Source: Tritrichomonas foetus
Taxonomy: Eukaryota > Parabasalia > Tritrichomonadida > Tritrichomonadidae
Direction: 5' to 3'
DNA: 64,000 bases
Assembly: GCA_001839685.1 (NCBI GenBank)
Contig: MLAK01001404.1
Span: 1-64,000, forward strand
Below are positions 29,593 to 40,706 of this stretch, piece by piece. Position numbers and translations under genes: made by a program. The notes below the pieces were generated by a model, which saw nothing but the letters and a program-made list of their open reading frames with translations, did no database searches and was not told where the DNA came from. Position 1 is the stretch's first letter. Each line of letters opens with the position of its first letter.

Positions 29593-30984
29593 TTAATATG
29601 ATGGTGGAACCAAGAATGTTCTTTCGGCAATGAAAGTGAAAAGTGTTGAAAGAACGATGAAAACAGCAATAAAGAATGCATTCCATGATGTGATCATTTC
29701 CTTTTGCTTTGTTGTTTTTGTTGGATCCTTCATCATAAGGTTGAAGGCATTCACGTATGAGCAACCTCCAAAGAGACCAACAACAACCATTGTTCCCCAA
29801 AGTGCGCCTGGTGGCATGAAATGGTAGAAGGCATTGAAGAAATAGAGAACAAAGAAGAAGCATTGGGCGAGTGTCATAATCCAAATTCTCCTGACTTCGA
29901 AGAATGATAATGATGATCTGGAAATGAAGACACCAATCTGATACATAAGGTTGAGGAGGGAGAACATGTAGTGGTACTTCTTGAATGTTTCTGCATCAAG
30001 GGAGCAATCGGCAAGAACACCTTGCATGACATATTCCAAAAAGTAAACAGCACCGCAATTGAACATGATCCACCACATTCCATTATTGAAGTAGCTAATG
30101 CTGAATGTTGGTTCTTTCACAACTTCTTCTTCATCAGAAACTTCAATACTTTCGACATCTTCATCATTTTCTTTCTTTCTTTCTTCATCCTCCTTTTGTC
30201 CCTTCTTGAAGTCAACAACATCACTTTCTGGGGAACGTTTAATAATGAAGAAGAAAATCAATGCATAGATGATGGCAACTGGAGCAACACCAATGAATGA
30301 CCAGAAAATTGAAATGTTTACAATGTCACAAATGAATGAATAACCTGCTCCTGCAATACCAGCAAATCCTGTTCCACTTCCCCATGATTTGAGTAATGAG
30401 TGCTTACGACGATAGGTCATATAGCACAAAATAACAGATTCACCGATGTATGAAGAGAAACCAATGAAGAAAATACCAACGCATGTAAACCAGAACCACT
30501 TGGAAAATGCGCATGCCAATAAACCGAAGAGCATCATAATAATGTTAGCCATGAAGTTGATTTCGTATGAAATGTTCATTGAAATGACCCAATTGAAGAT
30601 GAAGCGGGAGAAAATACCACTGACCGTATTAGCCCACAAAACAATTCCCAAATAGGTTGGACTGTTATATGCTGCAACAATTCGCTGGGCAGAAGCAATA
30701 CCAATAACGTATGGGGTGTTGTTGATAATTCCAATTAAGAACATGGCAATTTTGTCAATCAAGCGAACGTGCTCGTCTGCGAAGTACTTTTCTTTGCTCA
30801 TTGACTCGTCTTCATTAACATCTAAGCTGCTAACTTCAGAATCACCCGAATTTATTTTGGACGGAGTTGATGAAAGCTTTTTCTTGCTTTGTTGATAGTC
30901 TGTGGTGGAGGAACGTGTGGTGGAGGATCGTGTGGTCGATGAAATTGAGGATGATGAATCAGAATCAGAAGAATCTCGTGGCAT
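29593..30984 (-). CDS. CLN3: CLN3/battenin homologue
   Basis: 463 residues. A cytoplasmic Ser/Thr-rich leader of about 70 residues precedes 10-11 membrane spans. Signature stretches match battenin: NNTPYVIGIASAQRIV in the first span, a GES-type luminal turn (SYIGESVILCYMTYRR), KSWGSGTGFAGIAGAG (human SWSSGTGGAGLLGA), and GLFGGCSYVNAFNLMM near the end (human GGAAYVNTFHN). A central acidic loop (EEERKK...VSDEEEVV) separates the halves. CLN3 is a lysosomal/vacuolar membrane protein of the major facilitator fold, involved in lysosomal pH and egress of glycerophosphodiesters. The ATG at 30984 has TCATT and TCACT about 30-40 bases upstream, favouring this start. Confidence 0.8.
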   Translation of the reverse strand: MPRDSSDSDSSSSISSTTRSSTTRSSTTDYQQSKKKLSSTPSKINSGDSEVSSLDVNEDESMSKEKYFADEHVRLIDKIAMFLIGIINNTPYVIGIASAQRIVAAYNSPTYLGIVLWANTVSGIFSRFIFNWVISMNISYEINFMANIIMMLFGLLACAFSKWFWFTCVGIFFIGFSSYIGESVILCYMTYRRKHSLLKSWGSGTGFAGIAGAGYSFICDIVNISIFWSFIGVAPVAIIYALIFFFIIKRSPESDVVDFKKGQKEDEERKKENDEDVESIEVSDEEEVVKEPTFSISYFNNGMWWIMFNCGAVYFLEYVMQGVLADCSLDAETFKKYHYMFSLLNLMYQIGVFISRSSLSFFEVRRIWIMTLAQCFFFVLYFFNAFYHFMPPGALWGTMVVVGLFGGCSYVNAFNLMMKDPTKTTKQKEMITSWNAFFIAVFIVLSTLFTFIAERTFLVPPSY

Positions 30985-33900
30985 CTAAATTTACCGAGTA
31001 ATACAGATAATGAAGTGATCAAGCAAAGATATATTCAATATCTATTTTGTATTTTTTCAATTGATTATTCAATTATTCAATATGATAAAACACGCGAAAA
31101 CTTTTTCTATTGATTTGTTTTTTGAATAATTAGATACAAATTTCAATACATTAATTTTATTTAGAATTGAATGTATATTTCAATTATGTATGGATGTGTT
31201 CTCGAGTGAAGTTCAATCATTGTTCGCTCATTTGATAAAATTTGAACTATGAATAATAATCCTCAATTTTTTTGATAAACTATTTGAATGCTGTTGATAC
31301 AAATACAATTTCAGTGTTTTTATAAAATAAATAATTCCACGTTTAACTGATAAAAAAAGAAAATACACAATAGTTTCAACTATTATTTAATGTCATATTC
31401 AAATCTTAAATTAGATGAGAATCTTAATTGATAAACTTCTAATAAATAAGAAAGATATATATGTTGAATGATACGATCTAACTGTCTGAAACGGTTGAAA
31501 AATTGAGAGAAAATAAAAAACCAATTGAAAAAATCAATTTATCCGTCAATTTTCTGATAACAGAAAAAATCATTCTTTATTAGTTAGACTTGGATTGACA
31601 TTTATAAGGGCATGAATCTTCATCAAATACAAAAATTTATGAGAGTTAATGTTGGACTTCCAAGAACCCAACTGTTTCATTCGATGAAATACTCGAGGGA
31701 TTTGATACAGAATCATTTATTGAAATATTATTGTCTATTGAAAATTTGAATTAGTAAATTAGATCAAATTCAGGGAATATCTAACTCTTGATAAAAAAAG
31801 TTTTAATCTGGTTTATTCTTTCTCTCTTGATATTTTTTTGTTGAGAAAAGAATCTAGACACAGATAATTTGTTGAAGAAAGAAAGATAAAAAAAAATGTG
31901 GTAATTGAATAAGAGTGAAGTGAAGATTGAAAGATCCAATTGAATGTGTTGACCAGGTCTTTGCTCTCAGAAATTTTTTCATCAATTATCTCCTAGCAAA
32001 TCATCTCACATGGCCTATTCAATTTTATTCAATCTTCTTCAATCATCTGAAAAAATATCAGAATTCGTTGAAACAATTCAATGCATTTTGAATTTTGAGA
32101 AATTTGCGGTTTGATTTTCAGAATCAATAATAAAATCGCGTTTTCTTGCGATAATCATTCATTCATCACTTATGATGATGATTATATCTCTATATAATAT
32201 CTAAATATTAATGTTTGAAGCCAAACACTCATGATTCAAGCTCACCTCACCATGTGACTTTTAATCTAAGCAACGACGACCTGTTCAACAAGGCAAATGA
32301 TTCAAAAAATTTTCTCCATTTATTTTCAGAAATATTTGGAAAGCAGGTTTTCAACAATATATTTATAACAAATATTTTTCCAAAAAAATGCATTTTTTTT
32401 TGAATCAAAACAAAAATAACATTTCTTGAAAAATACACTGCGCTCAAATTTACGTAAAAAATGTCAAAAAAAATGGAAAATTAGTGTATCTGAATGATAT
32501 CCTTTTTTCTGTTTTTTATCGACTTCTACTATGCTTTGTCACTATAATTTATTATGAACCAACAACTTTTCCTCAGTTAACCCTTTGATGATTAATTATT
32601 GGGAAACGTAAATATTTGAAATTACTGCTTGAGATTGTCTAATAAAATGTTATGGAACTAATAAATTAAGATAAACCAGAAGAACCTCACGTTTCGATCA
32701 AAAATATGGCAATTAATTCGTGGACAAAGATTGAACGTTCTTGGTAGGGAAAATCTTGTAGTAATAAAATATATATTTTAAATACAATGCTAATCAAAAG
32801 AAAAAGAACTCTACTCAAGGGAATGAGGTATTTTCAATTTTCATCCACTTATGCTTAATATTAATTTTTCCTTCATACTTAAGATTTTTGTCAATTTTTA
32901 AACTTTAAAGTATTTTGTAATTCAAAAATTGGAAAAAACTCATACTGAAAAAAAAACTGATAAAAATAATTTCATTTATATGGTATTTTCTCTGAAAAGT
33001 TCTCTTTTAATGCTGTTAGTGTATATATATACACATTCGAAGCTTCTATCTCGCATATCAACAATCCTATTTTATTTCTATTCAAAATTACTAATATATT
33101 TTTAATTAACAAAAGTAAATCTTATGAAAGTTGTTACTTAGTTAAAACTGATAGAAACCTATTCATATAAATGGTCATCTCAAAAACAGAATTTAACGAC
33201 CATATAATATCACAAAATCTTAAAAACTTTTTTTTACCAAATTCTTGAAATTGTAGAATTACCAATTTTAATTATATAACAACTGAATCATGTAGTTATT
33301 GACACTATTTTTATTCACATTTTTGTAACTAGAAATTTGAGATATTATCATTCTATAGAAATAATTTTAAGTATTTAAAAATTGAATGAATTTGATCGAA
33401 ATTCGCAGAAAAATAAATTTTTAAAATTCGTTTTTCTCCATAAGTTTCCATATAAATTGAAGCAATAAATTGAGATATGATATATTATTATATTTAGTAA
33501 TCAAATTTTCATTTGGTGACATACGTTCTGTCGATGATAAATAAGACGTAGAGATGATTAAACTTAACTAAATGAGAGAGCTTGATCACATGTGTAATGC
33601 GATTAATATATACCTCTGTATTACGATCAAAGGTTAAGGTTGTAATGCACCTTGGCGAGGTGACCTAACCAGAAATTCAAAATTCACCTTTCTAATTGAC
33701 CAAACGTAGAATTAGTTTTGTTTAAGTTTGATCGCAATGCAAATTTATATTAGGATACTCCAATTGATAAATCTACTTAGAGTATTTATGAACTATTTTA
33801 GGTTAATAATTCTGAAGAATTAACGTTGTTATACTTTTTAACAGGTGAAGTGAATTAAATGGTTTACATGATATTTCACTTAGCATTTCAGAACAAAACA

Positions 33901-33986
33901 ATTGAATTTTCGGATAAAAATATTTAATTTTTGTTAACCTCCACATGAGATTTTAAGCCAAAAGCTCTCAATTTTTTAAGACGATA
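30985..33986. other. Three kb AT-rich divergent intergenic region
   Basis: The largest non-coding stretch in the window, between divergent CLN3 and GH47 genes. Almost all is A/T-rich with no recognisable gene. The small plus-strand frame at 32215-32403 begins at TTG and has no domain. One compact GC-richer patch at 33595-33675 can fold (listed separately). Confidence 0.4.
33632..33670 (+). other. Foldable GC-richer patch, possible structured RNA
   Basis: GGTTAAGG (33632-33639) can pair with CCTAACC (33664-33670) around an inner hairpin CACCT-TGGCG-AGGTG (33648-33662). It is about 400 bp upstream of the GH47 start in an otherwise featureless region. Variants of TGCGATTA/TTACGATCA surround it. 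It could be a small RNA or a regulatory site; no family is recognised. Confidence 0.2.
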
Positions 33987-34019
33987 AACGCAAATGAGAT
34001 GTTATTTGGCTTCATAGTA

Positions 34020-34024
34020 TCACA
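34020..34024 (+). promoter_or_regulatory. Initiator (TCACA) of the GH47 gene
   Basis: TCACA lies 14-18 bases before the ATG at 34038 and downstream of the earlier in-frame ATG near 34000, so it favours METRYF as the true start. Confidence 0.4.
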
Positions 34025-34037
34025 AGTTAAGTTAAAA

Positions 34038-36104
34038 ATGGAAACTCGCTATTTTCGAAACAATATTAAGCCTTACTACCTTCTCCTACTGATACCAGCT
34101 TTTATTGCTCTAATAGTTGTTTCTACTATGTATGCAAATCCAACAAAAGCAACGCGTGCAGAATTTGTTAAAAATCCAAAATCCTCAAACGCACAGAACA
34201 ATGCCGAAGAAAACGGAATTCCAAAACCTCAAAATCCAGATAATTCAGACCCTCTCGACAAAAACGACAGAAATGAAGATAACATTGAAAAACCGAAAGA
34301 TGAAAACGAAAAGGAACAAAACGAAAAAGAAATCAAGAAAGAAGAGACCGAAAATAAAAATGACAATTCAGACGATTCTTCACAGAAATCACAAAAATAT
34401 GAATCATCTTTAATATTTACTGATCTTGGCAAAGGCCCATATTTCAAAGATGGAAGGACATTCGAGCATCTGTATGCGAAATCAATGAAATCACCTTTTT
34501 ACGAGAAAGAATTCCCCACCCTTCCAGCCGATACTGAGAAAATGGAAGCCGTTAAAGAGGCATTCATGCACGCTTGGTCGAATTACGAAACAACTTGTTT
34601 TGGTGGTGATTCATTTCAGCCATTATCGAATAGATGTTCAAACTTTATCCAAGGTGGCCTAACAATCATTGACTCACTTTCCACAATAATTGTGATGGGT
34701 CTTGAAGAACCCTTTAAACGTGCACGCGAATATGTTGAAAAACAATTTGCTCCGTCTGGTTCATGGAGCCTTTTTGAGTTCATCATTCGAATACTTGGTG
34801 GCATGATATCTGCTGCACAACTTTCCAGGGACAAGGTTTTCGCAGATGCCGCAATCGGTCTCGGAAATGCAATATTGCCCATCATGGAACACACAGGCGG
34901 CTTTTTCAATTCACACTTTCGCATTTCGACACAAGGCCATAATCTTTTCACTGCAAGCGGAAGTGGAGGAGGTTGGTCCTTGGCTGAAGTTGGAACATTC
35001 CAAGTTGAATTTTTTGCGCTCGCACAAATGACAGGTGATCCGAAGTTCATACATCCAGCAATAAACGTTTACAAGGAACTTTGGAAAAAACATAAAACTG
35101 GATTAATATCCAGATCAATAGGTGCAGGTGATGACTCTTACTATGAATACGTCATCAAAACATATATCATGACTGGTTGTGTAGCAAAAGAATTTCTCAG
35201 GAGACATCAAATGCTGATCAGCGATATTCGAAGAACTTTACTTTTCAAGACTATTAACCAGCAACTGGTAGGAATTGGTATAGCCGGTAGTGACAAGCCA
35301 TATCCAATGATGGAACACCTTGCCACCTTCGCTGGCGGTATGTTTGCTGTTGGCTCGGTTTCAGAAAACCCATTTGCTGAAGACGATTTAAAGACTGGCG
35401 GTGATCTCGCAAAGACTTATGGAACTGTGTATGCTGGATTCAAGTCTGGATTAATGCCCGAAAGAGTTGTCTATAATACAGAAAAGCCAGATGAAAAAGA
35501 TTTCGCTGTTGGCCATGATTCTTACATCCTTCGACCAGAATCAGTCGAATCAATCTACTACTTATATCGCTATACTGGTGATCCAATCTACCGTGAATAT
35601 AACTGGCAGATCTTCAAGGCATTAAATCGAAGTTGTAGAGTCCCGAATGGTTTTGCTGCAATCTCAAGTGGAATTGACTCAGAACATCCTCAACATTCAG
35701 ACAGTATGGAATCTTTCTTCCTTGCTGAAACATTAAAATATTTATATTTGACTTTTACAGAATCAACCTTAATTGCACCTACTGAATGGGTTTTCAATAC
35801 TGAAGCCCATCCAACTTTGATTTGGGATGATAAAACTGTGAATAAATTTAAAGATTTGATCAACATCACAGGATTTGATGAAATCAGTCAAGATGGAAAA
35901 CGAAGAAAGCCAATAGATAATGCACAGACACTTGAAAGTGAGTTTGAAGAAGCAAAACAAAAATTGCAACAAATGGAAAGAATTTCAAATCCACGTTCAG
36001 TCATAAAAAAGGGAATTACAAAAGATTTCTTAAAACAGAACGACAACAGAAAGGCTATCAGAGTTCCAACAGCCATTAAAAGAAACAGAAAACAGAAAAA
36101 TTAA
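34038..36104 (+). CDS. GH47 class I alpha-1,2-mannosidase, type II membrane protein
   Basis: 688 residues from METRYF; an upstream ATG in frame would add 13 residues. A single anchor at about residues 12-32 (YYLLLLIPAFIALIVVSTMY) follows a short basic tail, giving type II topology in the ER or Golgi. A Lys/Glu/Asn-rich stem leads to the (alpha/alpha)7 barrel. GH47 landmarks are clear: FIQGGLTIIDSLSTIIVMGL, the acid EVGTFQVEFFALAQMTGDP, DSYYEYVIKTYI, LRPESVESIYYLYRYTGD and the Ca-site TEAHP (FNTEAHP). The enzyme trims alpha-1,2-mannose from N-glycans. The C-terminal tail is basic. Whether it is the ER mannosidase or an EDEM-like factor cannot be settled from sequence alone, though the catalytic residues seem intact. 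Confidence 0.85.
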   Translation: METRYFRNNIKPYYLLLLIPAFIALIVVSTMYANPTKATRAEFVKNPKSSNAQNNAEENGIPKPQNPDNSDPLDKNDRNEDNIEKPKDENEKEQNEKEIKKEETENKNDNSDDSSQKSQKYESSLIFTDLGKGPYFKDGRTFEHLYAKSMKSPFYEKEFPTLPADTEKMEAVKEAFMHAWSNYETTCFGGDSFQPLSNRCSNFIQGGLTIIDSLSTIIVMGLEEPFKRAREYVEKQFAPSGSWSLFEFIIRILGGMISAAQLSRDKVFADAAIGLGNAILPIMEHTGGFFNSHFRISTQGHNLFTASGSGGGWSLAEVGTFQVEFFALAQMTGDPKFIHPAINVYKELWKKHKTGLISRSIGAGDDSYYEYVIKTYIMTGCVAKEFLRRHQMLISDIRRTLLFKTINQQLVGIGIAGSDKPYPMMEHLATFAGGMFAVGSVSENPFAEDDLKTGGDLAKTYGTVYAGFKSGLMPERVVYNTEKPDEKDFAVGHDSYILRPESVESIYYLYRYTGDPIYREYNWQIFKALNRSCRVPNGFAAISSGIDSEHPQHSDSMESFFLAETLKYLYLTFTESTLIAPTEWVFNTEAHPTLIWDDKTVNKFKDLINITGFDEISQDGKRRKPIDNAQTLESEFEEAKQKLQQMERISNPRSVIKKGITKDFLKQNDNRKAIRVPTAIKRNRKQKN

Positions 36105-37001
36105 TGAAATATAAATATACCATAATTTTTAGTAAGAATTCTTGATAAATTTAGGCGATAATGTCAATTATCCTATTTTTTCCTTATTTTTATTTCCACT
36201 ATCTTTGAGACAATTTAATACTTTTTTAATCATTATTAATTTCAATCATTGAATGCTGAAATCGACGATATTTTGAAGAGGATTGAAACTTTCTGATATC
36301 ATTACATGTAAAAGTGTGAGTTGCCTTTTGATTGTCAAATTTAAGGATATCAGCTGTATTAAAAAATGTTCCTTTGTGAAGAAAAGTGATTTTCATTTCA
36401 TTTTGAAGTAGATAAAATAATAATTTCTATTCATTCCAAAGTTCACTTTTTTTAGATGGAAATTTCGAAATTCAGTATCATTTTGTTTATATGTGGAATC
36501 AGCTTATATTTAAAAAGAGATTTGACAGTTTGGTTCTTTTTCGAAAATTCCTCAAAAACTGTACGTTTAGAATTTTTTCCGCAAAAAATAATGCCAAAAA
36601 TATCCTTTCTCTCAGATTTGTTTATGCTTTAAGAGTACTTCATTAAAGACAAAGGTATCCATTATTCCTCATTTATCATACAAATTTTGTATATTTGTGA
36701 TTTTATTGAAAATATGCTAACGATTTTTTTATCTATGATTTATATTCTTCTTTATTCTTATAAACAAATCAAAATCATGAGTGAAATCAACATATCATAT
36801 ATGCGTTAAACAAATTTGATTATTTTGTCATGCGTTTTAATCAAAACATTTTCTATTTCTTTGGGTAAATTATTCAATTTTGATTATAAACTATTCAAAA
36901 ATATTCGTACGTTTGGTATCGTAACGCATGGATAGAATTTTTTTCTGAACTATGCGTTTAGAATAACATGAAATCATTTTTTTTTTGCAAGAACTTAAAC
37001 A
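36105..37001. other. Upstream region of coiled-coil gene 1 with clustered TGCGTT/AACGCA
   Basis: AT-rich. TGCGTT or its complement AACGCA occurs at 36802, 36831, 36923 and 36953, within 200 bp of the ATG. Around 36916-36925 it combines with a TATCGTAACG run resembling Trichomonas Myb sites. TCATT at about 28 bases before the ATG may be the initiator. No gene recognised. Confidence 0.35.
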
Positions 37002-40000
37002 ATGTACGATTCTGAATCCTCACGAGTTGACCAAGGCTCATCTGATTTCTCGGAGTTAGATGCCACACGCACAAGGCACCAGCTTCTTCCACAACAGATG
37101 CGCGAACAAAATGAAGAATTATTGAAAGAAAACACAGTTTTAAGAAGTCAATTTGAAGACGCAATCAAGATCACAAAACAACTCGAATCAGTTCATGAAC
37201 AAAATCGCGACCTTCTTCAACAAGTTCGTACACTCAAACAAGAAAGAGATGATCTCGAACACAGACTCGATATCAGCCTTGAAACAATTAAAGAAATGAA
37301 TGCTAAATTAAACGATGAAAAGAGATCCTGCACATCCATCCGTGGAACAGATCTTCACTCAATGAACAAAGAAATCGAAAAGGTTAAGCTTCAAAGCAAA
37401 GCTCAACTCGATGCTATCTATGACCAACTTGAAAAGTCCAAACAAGCAACAGAACGTGAAAGCGTCGAAAAGCGCCTTTTAGCTTCAAAGCTCGATCACA
37501 TCTTGGAAGATGCCAAGCGTTACTTTTCTACAACATTCAATAATGTTGATGATTTCATCTCATTCTTATCATCACCACCAACTGTTCAAGAAGTTCCAGC
37601 CATTGTTCCAGCATCGATCCAATCCATCAGCCGCTCAACTGGCCTTCAAAACTGCGCAAAGAATGATGGCGCTCTTGAACGCAAGTTGAAGCACCTCAAG
37701 AAGCAACTCAAGAGCTCAAACGAAAGCAACCTCGCTCTCGAGCAACAACTCAAGCGTTGCCAATCAGAATTCAATGGCGAACGTTCTGAACTTCGTGCTC
37801 AATTAAGAGACCTTGAAGGCCAAGTTGCTTCATTAAACGATCAAAAGGATCAAGTTGAGAATCAACTCAACTATCAAGTTACAGCACTCAACCAAAAGAA
37901 TGCTCTTCTTAACAAGAAGATCGACAGCTTAACAGATCAACTTCAACAAACTGTTTCTGAACTCAAGAAGGCTAAGAAGGAGCAAAAGAATTCCTTGAAT
38001 GCCCAACAGCAGCAACAACAACAACAAGTTCAAAAGCAACCACAATGCGATGAAGAAGGCGCACCAAAGCAACATCAACCAACACAAGGACAAATTGTTT
38101 ATAACGCTCCAGGTGTCATCGATGATGCTATTCTCGAAAAGAATGCTCAACTAACAAACGATCTTGCTGTTGCTAACAAGAAACTTAATCAATTAACTGA
38201 TCAACTCAAATCCTGCTCAACAAGATCAACTGAATTGTCTGTTGCTTTCGAAAAGGCTAAAGCCGATGTTGATGCTCTTCAACATGTTCATGATGCTGAT
38301 GTTCGTGAAATCGAATCACTTCGTTCAGCTCTCCATATCAAAGAAGTTGCTGAACAAGAAATACGTGAGAAGCAAAAGGCTTTAGCTAAGCAACCATCTG
38401 CTCGTGTTCTTAAACTTCAACGTGCTCTTGAAAGTGAAAAACAAAAGGTTTATACACTTCAAAACAATGAAACCAAACTTAACTCAAGAATTGAAGATCT
38501 CGAAGCTTCATTAAGACTTGCTAACCAAACAACACAAGAATGTGAAGATGAAGCCAAGAAAGCTCGTTCTGATCTTAATGAATACCGCCGCCGCGCTGAA
38601 GCTCAAGCACCACCATCCGCCGATGATTTATTGCCACCATGCGTATTCAGATGCGATGAATTTGATCCAACATTATCATCAGCTATTGTTCGCATTGCTA
38701 ATAATGCTGCTCTCCAACCAGCTTCTAAACTTCAAAACTGCTTCAAGACAATTCGTAAGCATTATACCAAACAAATTGCCGAAAGAGATGCAGCTCTTGA
38801 TCAAGCATTCAGCGAAAATCAAACATTATCTAATTCATTCAACCAATTCTTGGTTGATGCATCAATTGCTCTTAATGATAATGCTATCACACTTCAAGAT
38901 TTCTTCAGTGAAAATGCAGGACGTCGTCTTGTCGATCAAATTGCCGCTCTTCGTGCTGATCAAGGCAATTTAAGACATCAGCTTGAATCAATCCGCACAT
39001 TTGTTGCCACCTTCCAAACAACATTTGGCGAATTCCTTTCAGAACCATCTGATTTACATGCACAAGTTAATGAAATTCGTGGTGTTATTGACATGCAAAA
39101 GACAGCTATCCTTGCTCGTAGTAAGAAGATTCATGAACTCAAGAACCTTGTTCGTTCCCAGAATGCTGCTATGAAATCTGCTCAAATCGATTTCGAGAAC
39201 AAGATTCATGAACTTGAAGATACAAGCAAAGAACTTCAAGCCACAATTTCAACACTTAAGGTAGAAAACAAGAAGCTCAGTGGTCAAGTTAGAGATTTGA
39301 ACAATGAACTTCAAACAGTTACAGCTGAACGCGAACAACTTGAAACAACAATCATGCAAGAACAAGAAAGCCTCAATACAACTATGCTTGAAGAGATTTC
39401 TAAGAGCGAAAAGAAGCTTAAAGAACAACTTAAGTTGAAGGCTGAACAAGTTCATTCACTTAAACAAACAATTGAATGTTATGAAGCCGAAGTTAACAAG
39501 CAAAAGGCTTTAATCAACCAACTTAAACTTGCTAGACACCAACGTGATCAAGAATATGCTGAACTTCAACGTGTTATGAATGAACATGATGAAAGTGCCG
39601 CTGAAAGACTTGAAGCTGAAAAGAGAAGTATCACATCTTCATTTGAAAATGCTCTCAATGAACTTAAGGACCAATGTGAGAAGCATCGTCTTGACGTTCA
39701 AAAGATGGCTGCTCAACTTTCAGACACTGAACTTAAGAATGCTAAGCTTAACCAAGATATTAACCAAGTCCGTAAGGAAAAGAGGAAGATGGAAGTTGAA
39801 GTTGCTACAATCAAAGCACAAACAGAACGCGAAAAGAAGCTTATGGAATCAACAATCCGCGCTCAAAAGATCCAAACAGAAGCTCAATATAACACTAAAC
39901 TTGAAGAACAACGCACCCGCGCCGAAAATGAGAAGAGGAGACTCTTCGCAATCGGAACTGATGCATTCAGATCATACTTCAACCCATCAGAACAAATTGA

Positions 40001-40157
40001 TGAAAGATCATTCAAGGCTGTTCTTGATAATGCTAGAGATACAATTCAATCTCTTCAAAACTCAGATACAGCTATCAGAAGAATGCTTGGTGTCCATGAT
40101 GCCCAAACAACACAAGATGCTGTTGCTCAATTGTTAATGGGAGGTTGCACTGCCTAA
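37002..40157 (+). CDS. Long coiled-coil protein, paralogue 1
   Basis: 1051 residues, nearly all heptad-type coiled coil of Glu/Lys/Gln/Leu, with a Gln-rich break (AQQQQQQQQVQ) near residue 340. Non-coiled conserved islands shared with the neighbour are MYDSESSR at the start, LKENTVLRSQFEDAIKIT, NDEKRSCTSIRGTDLHSM, FDPTLSSAIVRIANNAALQP with SKLQNCFKTIRKHYTKQI, ENQTLSNSFNQFLVDASIAL, and the end (DAVAQLLMGGCTA). Such proteins are often filed as viral A-type inclusion protein-like in trichomonads and are likely cytoskeletal; that is inference. Codon use is richer in C/G third positions than in paralogue 2, suggesting high expression. Stop is TAAA. No motor or enzymatic domain. Confidence 0.85.
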   Translation: MYDSESSRVDQGSSDFSELDATRTRHQLLPQQMREQNEELLKENTVLRSQFEDAIKITKQLESVHEQNRDLLQQVRTLKQERDDLEHRLDISLETIKEMNAKLNDEKRSCTSIRGTDLHSMNKEIEKVKLQSKAQLDAIYDQLEKSKQATERESVEKRLLASKLDHILEDAKRYFSTTFNNVDDFISFLSSPPTVQEVPAIVPASIQSISRSTGLQNCAKNDGALERKLKHLKKQLKSSNESNLALEQQLKRCQSEFNGERSELRAQLRDLEGQVASLNDQKDQVENQLNYQVTALNQKNALLNKKIDSLTDQLQQTVSELKKAKKEQKNSLNAQQQQQQQQVQKQPQCDEEGAPKQHQPTQGQIVYNAPGVIDDAILEKNAQLTNDLAVANKKLNQLTDQLKSCSTRSTELSVAFEKAKADVDALQHVHDADVREIESLRSALHIKEVAEQEIREKQKALAKQPSARVLKLQRALESEKQKVYTLQNNETKLNSRIEDLEASLRLANQTTQECEDEAKKARSDLNEYRRRAEAQAPPSADDLLPPCVFRCDEFDPTLSSAIVRIANNAALQPASKLQNCFKTIRKHYTKQIAERDAALDQAFSENQTLSNSFNQFLVDASIALNDNAITLQDFFSENAGRRLVDQIAALRADQGNLRHQLESIRTFVATFQTTFGEFLSEPSDLHAQVNEIRGVIDMQKTAILARSKKIHELKNLVRSQNAAMKSAQIDFENKIHELEDTSKELQATISTLKVENKKLSGQVRDLNNELQTVTAEREQLETTIMQEQESLNTTMLEEISKSEKKLKEQLKLKAEQVHSLKQTIECYEAEVNKQKALINQLKLARHQRDQEYAELQRVMNEHDESAAERLEAEKRSITSSFENALNELKDQCEKHRLDVQKMAAQLSDTELKNAKLNQDINQVRKEKRKMEVEVATIKAQTEREKKLMESTIRAQKIQTEAQYNTKLEEQRTRAENEKRRLFAIGTDAFRSYFNPSEQIDERSFKAVLDNARDTIQSLQNSDTAIRRMLGVHDAQTTQDAVAQLLMGGCTA

Positions 40158-40472
40158 AAGCGTGAAACCAATTTCCTTTTATGAAAAAACTTAATTAATT
40201 AAACGAAATTTACCAAAAAAGATTTGCTTTTTTTATTTTCGGTTAGAAGATGATTTTTGAAACAAATAATGGATTATTTAAGCATTCCAGACACAAATAA
40301 AAAAGATTAAAAAAGTTAAAAGAGAAATTTGATAAATGTTGATTGCATGAAAAAGGAAAACGTACAGTGGAAATGAATTCTATTGATTTGGATAAGGATA
40401 ATATGAACATTTTCCGTGTTGGTTAATGAGAATTTTTTAAGTATCAATTAGATTAAATTTGAGGGCTCGAAT
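40158..40472. other. Spacer before tRNA
   Basis: AT-rich 3' flank of coiled-coil gene 1; nothing else recognised. Confidence 0.4.
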
Positions 40473-40546
40473 GCCTTCGTAGCTCAACCGGCTAGAGCAT
40501 AAGACTCTTAATCTTGGGGTTGCGGGTTCGAGTCCCGCCGGAGGCT
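40473..40546 (+). tRNA. tRNA-Lys (CUU anticodon)
   Basis: A 74-nt cloverleaf. The acceptor stem is GCCTTCG / CGGAGGC (one U-G pair), the anticodon arm has loop CTCTTAA with anticodon CTT (lysine codon AAG), and the T arm is GCGGG-TTCGAGT-CCCGC. The A box (TAGCTCAACCGG region) and B box (GGTTCGAGTCC) are intact. No intron and no encoded CCA. It lies between the tandem coiled-coil paralogues, which use many AAG codons. Confidence 0.97.
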
Positions 40547-40550
40547 GATC

Positions 40551-40555
40551 TTTTT
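40551..40555 (+). terminator. Pol III terminator of the tRNA
   Basis: TTTTT five bases after the end of the tRNA, followed by a longer T run at 40560-40571. Confidence 0.7.
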
Positions 40556-40655
40556 AATTATTTTTTTTTTTCTTAAAAATATTCAAAATTTTAAAAAGAC
40601 TTTTCTTGACAAAAAAGAGAGAAAGAAAGAAAAAAATTGAAGTTTTGTTCATAAG

Positions 40656-40706
40656 TTATTGGGCAACTGTATCTGGCGTTGTTTGTTTTTCAGCAACATA
40701 ATACAT
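40656..40706 (-). pseudogene. Inverted 3' fragment of the coiled-coil gene
   Basis: On the minus strand this reads MYYVAEKQTTPDTVAQ and TAA, which aligns with MLCVAEQQTTPDAVAQ at the end of coiled-coil gene 2. Base similarity continues a little upstream. It is a decayed inverted copy of the gene's last codons, lying between the tRNA and gene 2. Confidence 0.7.

Noticed and set aside
33595..33740. Resemblance of the foldable patch to U1 snRNA
   Set aside because: A few bases recall U1 loops, but the 5' splice-site-pairing end and Sm site are not convincing; left as an unnamed structure.
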